A stretch of 64,000 nucleotides of DNA from Haloferula luteola (GTDB lineage Bacteria; Verrucomicrobiota; Verrucomicrobiia; Verrucomicrobiales; Akkermansiaceae): NCBI RefSeq assembly GCF_014201715.1, contig NZ_JACHFD010000011.1, positions 1-64,000 of the forward strand, read 5' to 3'. The notes beneath the pieces were generated by a model. That model searched no databases. It was not told where the DNA came from and worked only from the letters and a program-made list of their open reading frames with translations. Each line of letters begins with the position of its first letter. Position 1 is the first letter of the stretch. This document shows, in pieces, positions 9,424 to 18,400 of the stretch. The translations under genes were made by a program, and so were the position numbers.

Positions 9424-9795
9424 GGGAAAGCGGTGATTCCGATGGGTGGTGTGGGAGAGTGGTGGAGGGGAGGGCGGAGCCGACATGTCGGCTCCGGGGA
9501 GGGTGGCGAGGTTGGGTGGAGGTGGTTGGGGAAAGCGGTGACGTGTCACCGCAGTCCGATGGGTGGGGTGGGAGAGAGGTGGAGGGCGGAGCCGACGTGT
9601 CGGCTCCGGGGAGGGTGGTGAGGTTGGGTGGAGGTGGTTGGGGAAAGCGGTGACGTGTCACCGCAGTCCGATGGGTGGGGTGGGAGAGAGGTGGAGGGAG
9701 GAGCCGACATGTCGGCTCCGGGGAGGGTGGTGAGGTTGGACGGAGGTGGAAGGGGAAAGCGGTGACGTGTCACCGCAGTCCGATGGGTGGGGATT
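9424..9795 (+). repeat. Dual-hairpin repeat array 1, period 112 bp
   Basis: Two different hairpin cores alternate. Core A (GCGGTGACGTGTCACCGC) is at 9535-9552, 9647-9664 and 9759-9776, and an internally deleted copy begins the array near 9424-9446. Core B (GGAGCCGACRTGTCGGCTCC) is at 9476-9495, 9588-9607 and 9700-9719. Every like-to-like interval is exactly 112 bp. Spacers are G-rich and almost free of C on the plus strand. The array lies between the divergent acnB and cytochrome genes. It is the same family as the arrays at 13995-14360 and 22523-22785. Confidence 0.95.
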
Positions 9796-9810
9796 TGGAT
9801 GATCCGAGTC

Positions 9811-9838
9811 TTGCTGTTGGAAGCTGGGGGGGTAGGCT
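9811..9838 (+). promoter_or_regulatory. Promoter of the cytochrome c lipoprotein gene (leaderless type)
   Basis: TTGCTG (9811-9816), a 16-nt spacer and TAGGCT (9833-9838) lie just 6 nt before ATG 9845, so transcription would start at or next to the start codon. No Shine-Dalgarno sequence fits in between. Confidence 0.55.
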
Positions 9839-9844
9839 GGGCGG

Positions 9845-10228
9845 ATGCATCGCATGTTGATGATGGCCGTCGGATTGGTGGCAGGTTGGGGGCTTTCGGG
9901 TTGTGCCGGAGGGCCTTCCGGAGCTTCGTCGGGTGAAATGGGCGATATTGCGACCGATGATGGTGCGACGGGCGGCATTTCTGAGGTCCCGAACCCGACG
10001 CCAGAGATGGCTCGGGCTAGTGGCACTTCGTTGGAGACGCTGCAGCGCGGTCATGTGGTCTACATGCTCAAATGTGGGGAGTGTCATGCGTATCAGCTGC
10101 CGAAGGATCTTTTCATCGATGAATGGGAGGATGCGATCCCCACCATGATTGGCCACGCAGGTCTCGGTTCCGAAGACGAGAAGGCGGTGCTTGCTTATGT
10201 GGTTGCGGTGAAAGGCGACGACGACTGA
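9845..10228 (+). CDS. Small monohaem cytochrome c-like lipoprotein
   Basis: The 127-residue protein has a lipoprotein signal ending at GLSGC (Cys near 20), a Gly/Ser/Asp-rich linker and a short cytochrome c domain. The domain has one haem-attachment motif, CGECH in MLKCGECHAYQLP near residue 77. A later methionine in IPTMIGHAGL is a plausible sixth haem ligand, and the C-terminal helix is EKAVLAYVVAV. It would be an electron carrier tethered on the periplasmic side of a membrane; the partner is unknown. It is 55 bp upstream of the Hsp70 gene and may be co-transcribed. The start is supported by the promoter placed 6 nt upstream. Confidence 0.75.
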   Translation: MHRMLMMAVGLVAGWGLSGCAGGPSGASSGEMGDIATDDGATGGISEVPNPTPEMARASGTSLETLQRGHVVYMLKCGECHAYQLPKDLFIDEWEDAIPTMIGHAGLGSEDEKAVLAYVVAVKGDDD

Positions 10229-10283
10229 TCTGAAGCTTGAATGCCGGGTTGCCAGCCGGGCGATGGTGGCCATCTTGGCCGGG

Positions 10284-12053
10284 ATGAGTGAGCTGATTGT
10301 CGGAATCGACTTGGGCACGACGAATTCTGCCATCGGGGTGGTGGATAGCGGATTCCCGATCCTGCTGGCCAATGCTGCCGGCCAAAGGATTACGCCGAGT
10401 GCGGTGGCCTTTGGTCCGGAGGGTGAGGTTCAGGTCGGGGAAAAGGCGCTGCGTCAGCGATCGATGCGACCGGTGGTCACCAGCGTGAAGCGGCTCATGG
10501 GGCGTCGAGGTGAGGAGGTGCTGGATTTTTCACTGCCTCTCGAGATCGACGGAGAAGGCCGGCTCCGGGTGGAGGGTCATACGCCCGAGGAGGTGAGCGC
10601 GGAGATTCTGCGGGAGTTGAAGCGCGTGGCGGAATGGCGGCTGGAGCAACCCGTGCACAAAGCGGTGATCACGGTTCCGGCATATTTCCATGATGGACAG
10701 AGGAATGCGACGAAGCGGGCCGGGGAGTTGGCGGGCTTGGAGGTGGTCCGGATCGTGAATGAGCCGACGGCTGCGGCGCTGGCGTATGGTTTGGACAAGC
10801 TTGGCGAGAAATCGCGGGTTGCCGTGTATGACTTCGGGGGGGGCACCTTTGATTTGTCGGTGTTGGAGATGCAGGATGGGGTATTTCAGGTGCTGGCGAC
10901 GCGGGGAGATACGCGGCTTGGAGGCGATGATCTGGATGCGGCCTTGGTGACGTGGTGCGCGAGGCAAGCCGGAGTGGAGTCGACCGATGTGCGATGGGTC
11001 GAGGAGGCGGAGCGGGTGAAGCGGGCATTGAGTCAGAAAGATTGGGAGACGTTCCGGTTGCCGTTTTTCGATGGTCAGAGGAGCTTGGAGATTCCAGTAA
11101 GCCGGGAGGACTTTGAGGCTCTTTCGCGACCGTTTGTTGAAAAGACTCTGCAATGTTGTCGGGGTGCCTTGGCGGATGCAGGGGTGACTGCGGACGAGTT
11201 GGATGCGGTGATTCTGGTGGGAGGGTCCACGCGGATTCCGTCAGTTCGGCAGGCCGTTGCGGAGGCATTCGGTCGAGAGCCGGACTTGTCGCAACATCCC
11301 GATGAAGCGGTGGCGCTGGGAGCCACGATTCAGGCGGGGGTGCTCAGTGGTGCCATGAAAAAGATGGTTCTGCTCGATGTGACTCCTCTGAGTTTGGGCA
11401 TTGAAACCTTTGGGGGGCTGATGAATGTGCTGATCCCGCGGAATACGACGATCCCCTGCAAGGCGGGTGAGATGTTTACGAATGCCGCTGCGGGGCAGCG
11501 TTCGATGCAAATTCGGGTGCTGCAGGGCGAACGGGAGATGGCCCGCGACAACTGGCCGTTAGGCGAAGTCGAAGTTCCCTTTGAGGCATCGGAGAAAGGT
11601 CGGGCTCGAGTGGGGGTGCAGTTCCGGATCGATGAAAATGGGATTCTAGAAGTTCTGGCGCGGGATACAGCAACCGGCCATGACACCGTGATGGAGATTC
11701 GCAGCGCAGCCGTGGATGTTTCTGATGAGCAGGTGGAAAGAATGGTGAGCGAATCGGTGGAGTATGCCTTTGACGACATGGCGGAGCGGATTTTCACGGA
11801 AGCCCGTTTGAAGGCCGAGGAACTCTTGCCAGCGGTGGATCAGGTGCTCACCCAAGGAGGCGATCTTGTCACGGAGGTGGAGGAAACGGAGATTCGCGCC
11901 GTGGTGGCGGAAGTGAAGGTGGCTTTGGAGGTCGGGAAGGCTCACGAGCTCAAAGCCGCGGTGCAAAAATTGGATCATGCGACGGAGGCGGTAGCCGCGC
12001 GATTGGTGGAACGGGCGATGGAAGAGGCGCTTCTTCGCAAAATGGGCGGGTAG
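10284..12053 (+). CDS. Hsp70 family chaperone (DnaK/HscA-like)
   Basis: The N-terminal ATPase domain is complete: IVGIDLGTTNSAIGV (phosphate 1), VYDFGGGTFDLSVLE (phosphate 2), NEPTAAALAYGLDK, and LVGGSTRIPSVR (adenosine). The substrate-binding domain follows (VLLDVTPLSLGIETFGG, FTNAAAGQRSMQIRVLQGE). The helical lid is short and lacks the Gly/Asp-rich EEVD-like tail of housekeeping DnaK. At 589 residues it is nearer HscA (about 615) than DnaK (about 640). No hscB, iscU or dnaJ/grpE neighbour is present, so it may be a specialised Hsp70. The frame opens at ATG 10263, but MSELIVGIDLG at 10284 fits the family start better. Confidence 0.88.
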   Translation: MSELIVGIDLGTTNSAIGVVDSGFPILLANAAGQRITPSAVAFGPEGEVQVGEKALRQRSMRPVVTSVKRLMGRRGEEVLDFSLPLEIDGEGRLRVEGHTPEEVSAEILRELKRVAEWRLEQPVHKAVITVPAYFHDGQRNATKRAGELAGLEVVRIVNEPTAAALAYGLDKLGEKSRVAVYDFGGGTFDLSVLEMQDGVFQVLATRGDTRLGGDDLDAALVTWCARQAGVESTDVRWVEEAERVKRALSQKDWETFRLPFFDGQRSLEIPVSREDFEALSRPFVEKTLQCCRGALADAGVTADELDAVILVGGSTRIPSVRQAVAEAFGREPDLSQHPDEAVALGATIQAGVLSGAMKKMVLLDVTPLSLGIETFGGLMNVLIPRNTTIPCKAGEMFTNAAAGQRSMQIRVLQGEREMARDNWPLGEVEVPFEASEKGRARVGVQFRIDENGILEVLARDTATGHDTVMEIRSAAVDVSDEQVERMVSESVEYAFDDMAERIFTEARLKAEELLPAVDQVLTQGGDLVTEVEETEIRAVVAEVKVALEVGKAHELKAAVQKLDHATEAVAARLVERAMEEALLRKMGG

Positions 12054-12059
12054 TTCGGA

Positions 12060-12088
12060 TTGACCCGGGCCGCTGAGCTGCCTTGGAT
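12060..12088 (+). promoter_or_regulatory. Possible promoter before the zinc-ribbon membrane protein
   Basis: TTGACC (12060-12065) and TTGGAT (12083-12088) are separated by 17 nt, with ATG 12106 17 nt further on. The -10 is weak. Confidence 0.35.
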
Positions 12089-12105
12089 CATGGCCGGACA
12101 TTGCC

Positions 12106-13206
12106 ATGACGGAGAAAGCGGAAGGTTGGTATCATTGCGGGCGCTGCGGCCATCTTTATGAGGCTGCAGACACGGGGCTGTGTCCACAATGTGGTGAGAG
12201 CCCGATCATCAGTGATTCGGAGGTGGCCTATCACCAGGCGGTGGCGGAGACCCGCGAAGTGGCGGCGACTTCTGCATCCCTCCGGCCACGCGGGAAATCC
12301 GATGGCCTGGTGAAGTTCACCCTGGCCTGGTTGGGATTTTTGGTGGTGATCGGCGGTGTGATCGCTTTGGCTCGAGCATTCCGAGAAGAAGGGCCGAAGG
12401 AGGCCCTCGATTTCAGCCAACAGACCGAGAGCCTTCAGGAGATCAATGAGGCGTTTTCGAAGTGCTATCCGAAAGTCCGGGCATATTATTCGAGTGTGTC
12501 GCCAGAGCTGCGGGGGCCATTGACCTTGCATCCGAGCCGGACGCTGGAGCGGATGAGCCGCTGGCCGGAGGAAATGGTCTTGATTGATGCCTCGACTTTG
12601 TTGCGCAACCAGACGTTCCGAGTTTTCCAAACCTCTGAGGGCGAGACAGCGGCAGGTCGTTGGGAGTTGGAGAACGGCGATCGGGTCGAGGCGGTGTTTC
12701 GGAAGGACGATGAAGATCAGTGGGCGATCGATTGGGAGCAGATGGTGCGCTACTCAAGTGAGGTGTGGCCTGTTTTTCTAAGTGGTCTGAGCCAACAAAG
12801 TGGTGAGTTTCGCCTACTCGCTCGCCGTCGGGCGACCGATTCACTGGGAGTGGGGGATGTTTCCCGCATCGTTTTTCATCAGCCAAGTGCCCGCCGTCCT
12901 GGGGAGTATGGTCATGCTTCTCCGGAGGTCATCGTGGATCCTAATTCGGAAGATGGGATGATGCTTTCGGAAGCCTTTCGCTTGCGGGATGCCGGAGATG
13001 CGCCATTTCACAGCCGGCTGACGGAGGGGGATCCCGCCGGGATGATTCGGGTGCGCGTCCGATTGACATTGGGTCCCAAAGACGAGCACGGTCGCGTAAC
13101 TCTGCGCCTCGACAAGGTGATGGCTTGCCATTGGATGGACCTCGGGGACTCTGGAATGGACGAAAAAAAGGCCCCCGCCGCAGCGGAGGCCCCAGAAGAA
13201 GAGTAG
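12106..13206 (+). CDS. Membrane-anchored protein with N-terminal zinc ribbon, unknown function
   Basis: The 366-residue protein is not a recognised family. It has a zinc ribbon at residues 11-30 (CGRC and CPQC), one transmembrane helix near 68-90 (FTLAWLGFLVVIGGVIALA) and a roughly 250-residue domain beyond the membrane. That domain contains the landmark QWAIDWEQMVRYSSEVWPVF and ends with a GRVTLRLDKVMACHWMDLG strand. The same layout and landmarks occur in the product at 42665-43768, which makes them diverged paralogues with different N-termini. The last codons (EKKAPAAAEAPEE) overlap the terminator of the convergent DUF1080 gene. It lies 52 bp downstream of the Hsp70 gene. Confidence 0.65.
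   Translation: MTEKAEGWYHCGRCGHLYEAADTGLCPQCGESPIISDSEVAYHQAVAETREVAATSASLRPRGKSDGLVKFTLAWLGFLVVIGGVIALARAFREEGPKEALDFSQQTESLQEINEAFSKCYPKVRAYYSSVSPELRGPLTLHPSRTLERMSRWPEEMVLIDASTLLRNQTFRVFQTSEGETAAGRWELENGDRVEAVFRKDDEDQWAIDWEQMVRYSSEVWPVFLSGLSQQSGEFRLLARRRATDSLGVGDVSRIVFHQPSARRPGEYGHASPEVIVDPNSEDGMMLSEAFRLRDAGDAPFHSRLTEGDPAGMIRVRVRLTLGPKDEHGRVTLRLDKVMACHWMDLGDSGMDEKKAPAAAEAPEEE
13162..13191 (-). terminator. Intrinsic terminator of DUF1080 gene, inside the opposing CDS
   Basis: On the minus strand an interrupted stem (GGCC plus CCGC, then GCGG plus GGCC; + 13170-13191) is followed by seven T (+ 13163-13169). It lies 31 nt beyond the DUF1080 stop codon and wholly within the 3' end of the convergent gene. 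Confidence 0.8.
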
Positions 13207-13222
13207 ATTCGGTCGATCTGCC

Positions 13223-13930
13223 TTACAGCTTACGCAGGCGGACCGTGCGGAAGGAAACGGTATCTCCGTGGTCCTGGAGGGCGATGTGGCCCTGTTTGGC
13301 TTTGTTGAAGTGTTCCCAGCCGTTGAACTTCGACTTGGAGAGCATCTCCTTGAATTCATCGGTGGTCGAATCGACGTCGGCGGTGACGGTGCCGTTCAGG
13401 TAAAGGGTGATCCGAGTGCCTTGGATGACGAGGCGGGCTTCGTTCCACTCTCCGGCGGGTTTGGACCACTCAGGCTTGGCGGACTTCAGGGCATAGAGGC
13501 CCCCGGCGAGGTTCTTGGCCTCGATTTCGTGAGGGTACTTGTGAGTCGGGCTCGGGAAGGAATCGAGGATTTGATATTCGGGACCGCTGACCCAAGGGTA
13601 GTTGTGCTCTTCGGTTGAGCGCCAGATGATTCCGGAATTGCCGCCGGAAACAATTTTCCATTCGCAGCGGAAATCGAAGTCACCAAATTCTTCCTTGGTG
13701 ATGAGGTCGCCACCGCCGCCTTCGGTCAGGGTGATGGTGCCATCGACGACTTTCCATTGGGCGCGAGGTTCTTCTTCGCGGAAAGTGCGCCAGCCATCCA
13801 GTGACTTGCCGTCGAACAAGAGTTCGAAGCCCTGTTCTTTTTCTTCAGGGGTCAGGGTGTTGGGTTCCGCAGCGAGGAGGGTCGGGGCGAGGAGGGCGAG
13901 GGCCAGAGGTAGGGTTGATACGGCTTTCAT
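13223..13930 (-). CDS. Secreted DUF1080 (3-keto-disaccharide hydrolase-like) protein
   Basis: The protein has a cleavable signal peptide (residues 1-20) and one DUF1080 domain, a concanavalin-like beta-sandwich. Its landmarks are FELLFDGKSLDGWRTF at the start, FGDFDFRCEWKIVSGGNSGIIWR in the middle and the HIALQDHGDTVSFRTVRLRKL end. The family includes hydrolases of 3-keto-glycosides and proteins of unknown specificity, and is greatly expanded in Verrucomicrobiota and Planctomycetota. At 235 residues the length is typical. It would act in the periplasm. It has its own terminator at 13162-13191 and lies just downstream of repeat array 2. A second DUF1080 gene is at 62966. Confidence 0.88.
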   Translation of the reverse strand: MKAVSTLPLALALLAPTLLAAEPNTLTPEEKEQGFELLFDGKSLDGWRTFREEEPRAQWKVVDGTITLTEGGGGDLITKEEFGDFDFRCEWKIVSGGNSGIIWRSTEEHNYPWVSGPEYQILDSFPSPTHKYPHEIEAKNLAGGLYALKSAKPEWSKPAGEWNEARLVIQGTRITLYLNGTVTADVDSTTDEFKEMLSKSKFNGWEHFNKAKQGHIALQDHGDTVSFRTVRLRKL

Positions 13931-13994
13931 TCGGGCGTGTCATACGCAGCCACGAGCTCTGGCATTTCGGCGGATTTTTATGAAGTGGATGAAG

Positions 13995-14360
13995 GGGAAA
14001 GCGGTGACGTGTCACCACAGTCCGAGAGGGGGTGGGAGAAAGGGGGAGGGCGGAGCCGACGTGTCGGCTCCGGGGAGGGTGATGGGGAGGGAGAAGGTGT
14101 GAAGGGAAAGCGGTGACGTGTCACCGCAGTCCGAGAAGGGGGTGGGAGAAAGGGAGAGGGCGGAGCCGACGTGTCGGCTCCGGGGAGGGTGATGGGGAGG
14201 GAGAAAGTGTGAAGGGAAAGCGGTGACGTGTCGCCGCAGTCCGAGAAGGGGGTGGGAGAAAGGGGGAGGGCGGAGCCGACGTGTCGGCTCCGGGGAGGGT
14301 GATGGGGAGGGAGAAGCTGGAAGGGGAAAGCGGTGACGTGTCACCGCAGTCCGAGAGGGG
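13995..14360 (+). repeat. Dual-hairpin repeat array 2, period 110 bp
   Basis: Core A is at 14001-14018 (ends CAC instead of CGC), 14110-14127, 14220-14237 (TCGCC variant) and 14330-14347. Core B is at 14052-14071, 14162-14181 and 14272-14291. Like-to-like spacing is 109-110 bp. Spacers differ in sequence from arrays 1 and 3 but are homogeneous within the array and again purine-rich with few C on the plus strand. The array fills the gap between the aminotransferase stop and the DUF1080 start, two genes on the minus strand. Confidence 0.95.
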
Positions 14361-14365
14361 GGTGG

Positions 14366-15439
14366 CTATCCAGCGAGGACCTCGTCCATGGCGTCGATGA
14401 GTTCCTGCATCGTCGCTTCGGTTTCATTGCCCATGTTGGAGATCCGGAATGTGAGGCCCTTGATTTTGCCGTAGCCGCCATTGATGAGGAAGCCGTGCTT
14501 CTCCTTGAGCGCCTTGATGAAACCAGGGAGATCAAAATCTTCGGGAGTGGTGAAGCAGGTAAGAGCCTGGGACTGATGCCCTGGCTGGGCAAAAATCTCG
14601 AAGCCGTGCTTGGCTCCCCAAGCGTGGATCATGGCATTGGTCCGAGCATGGCGGGCGAAGCGATTTTCAAGGCCTTCTTCGGCAATCTTGCTCAAGATGT
14701 ATTGGAGCCCGAAAAGAGTGGAGATCGCCGGGGTGGAAGGCGTGTTATTCGCTTCGTCGTTCTTGGCGAACTCCAAGAAATCAAAGTAGTAACCGCGGTT
14801 CGAGGTGGCGGCAGCCCGAGCCATGGCGGCTTCGGAAACGGCGAACACGGCGAGGCCGGGCGGAAGGGCCAGAGCCTTTTGGACACCGGCAATCATGACG
14901 TCGATCCCGAGCTCGTCGAATTTCACCGGAACGGTGGAAAGTGATGAAACGGTATCGACAATCAGCAGGGTATCGGGGAACGACTTGACGACCTTGGCCA
15001 CGCCTTCGAGGTCATTGAGAACTCCAGTGGAAGTTTCCGAATGGATGAAGGTCACGGTGTCAAAACCACCCTCTTCCAATTTCGCGCGGACGAGTTCCGG
15101 ATCGATGGCCTGTCCCCATTCGACCTGAACTTTGTCAGCTTGATAGCCTAAGCTTTTGGCGACGCTGAACCACTTGTCGGAAAAGGCGCCGCAGCACAGA
15201 CAGAGAACCTTTTCACGGACGAGATTGCGGAGCGCTCCCTCCATCACGCCCCAGGCGGAGGAGGTGGAAAGAAAGACGGGGCGGGTGGTGCCGACGATTT
15301 CCTGGAGGCCGGGGCGAAGCGAGGCGTAGAGGGCCTCGAAGTCCTTGCCGCGGTGCCCGATCATCGTGCGGGACATCGCCGCGTAGGTCTCGGGCGAAAC
15401 ATCGATGGGACCGGGTGCGAACAGTTTCGGGGACGACAT
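14366..15439 (-). CDS. Class V PLP-dependent aminotransferase (alanine/serine-glyoxylate type)
   Basis: The 357-residue product has the fold type I class V pattern: the N-terminal KLFAPGPIDVSPET substrate loop, MIGHRGKDFEALY, HSETSTGVLNDLEG, the aspartate in LIVDTVSSLSTVPVKFDELG, and the PLP lysine in IAGVQKALALPPG. These features place it with alanine-glyoxylate, serine-glyoxylate and serine-pyruvate aminotransferases, and exact substrates cannot be separated by eye. It is cytoplasmic. The frame stays open to 15616, but that extension overlaps the upstream gene. ATG 15439 (MSSPKLFAPGP) is favoured, and a promoter hexamer ends 7 nt before it. No neighbour indicates a specific pathway. Confidence 0.88.
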   Translation of the reverse strand: MSSPKLFAPGPIDVSPETYAAMSRTMIGHRGKDFEALYASLRPGLQEIVGTTRPVFLSTSSAWGVMEGALRNLVREKVLCLCCGAFSDKWFSVAKSLGYQADKVQVEWGQAIDPELVRAKLEEGGFDTVTFIHSETSTGVLNDLEGVAKVVKSFPDTLLIVDTVSSLSTVPVKFDELGIDVMIAGVQKALALPPGLAVFAVSEAAMARAAATSNRGYYFDFLEFAKNDEANNTPSTPAISTLFGLQYILSKIAEEGLENRFARHARTNAMIHAWGAKHGFEIFAQPGHQSQALTCFTTPEDFDLPGFIKALKEKHGFLINGGYGKIKGLTFRISNMGNETEATMQELIDAMDEVLAG

Positions 15440-15446
15440 GCGCGGA

Positions 15447-15474
15447 ACCGTAACGGCGTCAGGGAGAAGGCCAA
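15447..15474 (-). promoter_or_regulatory. Promoter of the aminotransferase gene (leaderless type)
   Basis: On the minus strand TTGGCC (+ 15469-15474), a 16-nt spacer and TACGGT (+ 15447-15452) precede ATG 15439 by 7 nt. It lies in the 41-bp gap after the giant gene's stop codon. Confidence 0.5.
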
Positions 15475-15480
15475 GCGGAA

Positions 15481-18400
15481 TTAGGGGCGGCTGACACGGA
15501 GTCTGAGGAACTGTCGAGGGGCTTCCGGGATGGGAGTTGGAGAGGCGAAAATGACGGTTTCGGTGCCATCTCCATGGTCGAGCGGATAGCCGGGAAGGAG
15601 CATGGCGGGTTGCCAATCGGTGCCGAGGTGGGTGCCGGTTTGGTGCCAGTAGCTCAGTCCTTCAAGAGCCGGGTGGGGGCGTCGGTAGGTCGAGGTCAGG
15701 TAACGGATTCCGTCGATCTCACGGAGTGCTGGCGCAGGCAGGACATCGGTGTCGGCATGCAGAGGGTGGGTGCCGAGGGCTGCTTCGAGAAGGTTGTCGA
15801 GGCCATCACCGTCGGGATCAGCATCATCGGCGGCTTGATCGCTTGCCGCGCCTGTTAGGCCGCCGAAGGATTCGATTTTCCATTCGTTGACGGGAGAATC
15901 TTCGAGAACCGCGGTGGCACTGGCGGGATCGGCGGTATAGCCATCGATTTCCTCGGCGATCAGAGTGAGGGTTCGTGGGCCAGTGGGATGGGTCGCATCG
16001 AGCGGAGTGACCCGCAGTGTGGCACTGGAGGCTCCGGCAGGGATGAGGAAGTATGAGGTGAGGGGGGAGGTGGTGAAGTCGATTCCGGGAGTGGCCGAAG
16101 TGGCGCTTTCCTCAAAAGAAAGAGGGATTTCGAGGGCGTGGGTGGTGGGGCCAGTCCGGCTCAGGGTGAACTCGGCGGTGTCTCCTGTGCCACGGCGGGC
16201 GAGGGAGTCCGTCGCGGTGAGGGAGAGTCGACTTCCTTGGACAGCGAGAGTGGCGAGTTCTTTGGAGGTTAGGGCTCGTGCGTAGAGCCGGACATCATCC
16301 AAATCACCATCGAGAGTGTTTTTTCCGGATCCATTGGGAAGTTTGGTGCCGAGATAAAGGGGATCGGTACTGGATGCCAGGAGTCCGGAGTGGTCGGCGG
16401 AAGCGATTTCCTCTCCGTCGTAGTAGAGGATCATGTGCAAGCCGTCGAAGGTGGCGGCGACGTGAACCCAGCGACCGGTGTCCGGCAGGGGAGCTTCGAG
16501 GCGGCCGATGCCTGCGAGTTGCCAAATAAAGAAGCCATTTTCGGCGTGAAAGCGGTATTGGTTGTCGCTCGATCCCTTCTGAAGGATGCGTCCATTGTCG
16601 ATCCAGTTGTTGGCCCGGACCCATGCGGAAATGCTGATGGCGACGGGAGGGTTGAGGGCATCGGTAGAGGCGACGGTGACGGATTGGCCGATGGAGTGAT
16701 CAAAGGCGAGAGCTTGGCCGAGGCGGCCGTCGTCGACCCAGCTTGGGTAGGGGCTGGTGAGGGTGCCGTGGTGGCCTCGTCCAGAGGTGTCGCGGGCGAC
16801 GGTCCCAGAACTGGCATCAAGGGGCCAGTGAGCGACCAGCCCGCTGTCGAGACTGGCTTCGGCCAGCGCCGCGATGTCCGCGCCGGAGAGGGCGAGGTTG
16901 TAGAGACGGATTTCGTCGAGGTCCCCGGACCAGTGGTCCCCGGCAATGGAGTTGGGAGTTTTGGTGCCGATCCAAAGGGGATCATTGGTCGTGGGGATGG
17001 CTCCGCTGGCTTCGTCCCAGGCTACCGGAATGCCGTCGACATAGAGGATCATGAGAGAGCCATCGTAGGTGGCGGCAAAATGGTGCCAGCTCCCCGCGGA
17101 AGGGAGCGCGGATTCGATGCGGCCTATGTTGGTGATTTCGAAAACGAGGGCCCCTCCTTCGGCGAGGAGTCGATATTGGTTGTCGTTGGTGCTTTTCTGA
17201 ATGATGCGCCGGTTTCCGGACCAATCGGCGGCCAATCCCCAAGCGGTGAGGGTGAGGGCCGTGGTGGGATTGAGGTCGGGATGCGAGGGCACTTCGAGGC
17301 TTTGACCTTGTTCGCCGGAGAAGGTCAGGGATCCCCCAAGGTGGCCCGCTGAGTTCCATACGGGGAGGGGGGCAGAGAAGGTGCCATTGTGACCGGCACC
17401 CGTCGCATCCATGGCGGTGGTCCCGGATCCATCATCCAATCGCCACCAGGCGACGAGCCCGACATCAAGGGGCGTGCCCGCAATGGCGAAGGTGAAAAGG
17501 GGCTCATCCGGATCATTGGATGCGATGGAGACCGTGGCCTCCTGACGGGACGCTCCGATGGGGTCGAAGGTGATGGAGAAGGTGGTTTCGGAGCGGGCGG
17601 CGATGGGAGATTCTGGAGTGATCGTGAGAGAGAAGGAGGGGGATCCCGGGCCTTGAAGCGTCACCGCGGGTGTGGTGGTGAGCTGGAGAGGAAGGTTGCC
17701 GAGGTTTCTCAGGGTGAAGGTCCGGGTCACGGGACCGGTCTCTGCCGTGACGACGCCAAAATCGGTGCCATCGAGGAGATCAGGAACGAGATCGGCGTGG
17801 AAAATTTCGGTGCCGAGTCCGGCGAGTTGGATCTCGGGAGCGGGCGGGCCGACATCGGGGATGGCCGTGGCGGAGTTGGACGGGTCCGACTGGACGTATT
17901 CGCCGTAGGCTTTGACGCGATAGGTGTTTTCCTGGAAGGGCGCGGCAGCCGTATCGATGAAGCGGGTGGAACCCGGATCGACATAGCCAAGTATTCCGAA
18001 CGCGCCTCCGGCGATGGAACGTTCGATGACGAATCCCTGTTCGTTGTCTGAGAGGTCGGCCCAGGCCAGTTCGACTGTCGAGTTGGAGGTGGGGAGTGCG
18101 GTGAGCTGAGTGGGGGCGGCGACTTCTTCTTCGGGGAGGGAAAGGATCCATTCCGCAAGCATGGCGACGCCTTCCTCGTCGATGCGATTGCGGGCGAGAG
18201 GAGGCATATGGATCTCGCCGTTGGTATTGACTCGTCGATAGAGCACGGAGTGGTCGAGATCGGCGGGAACTACGACGCGATTGTCGGCATCTCCAAGTTC
18301 GTTGACGAGCATTCCATAGTAGATGCCCTGCTCGGAAAATTCGGCATCGTAGCGGGCGTCCCAGAATGCCTGAACGCCATTTGGGCGGTGGCAGTAGGCA

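Noticed and set aside
9356-14344. Pro/Ser-rich minus-strand open frames running through the repeat arrays
   Set aside because: They consist of the translated hairpins and G-rich spacers (recurring TRHRFP and GADTSAPPS strings), with no start signal; similar frames appear in array 3.
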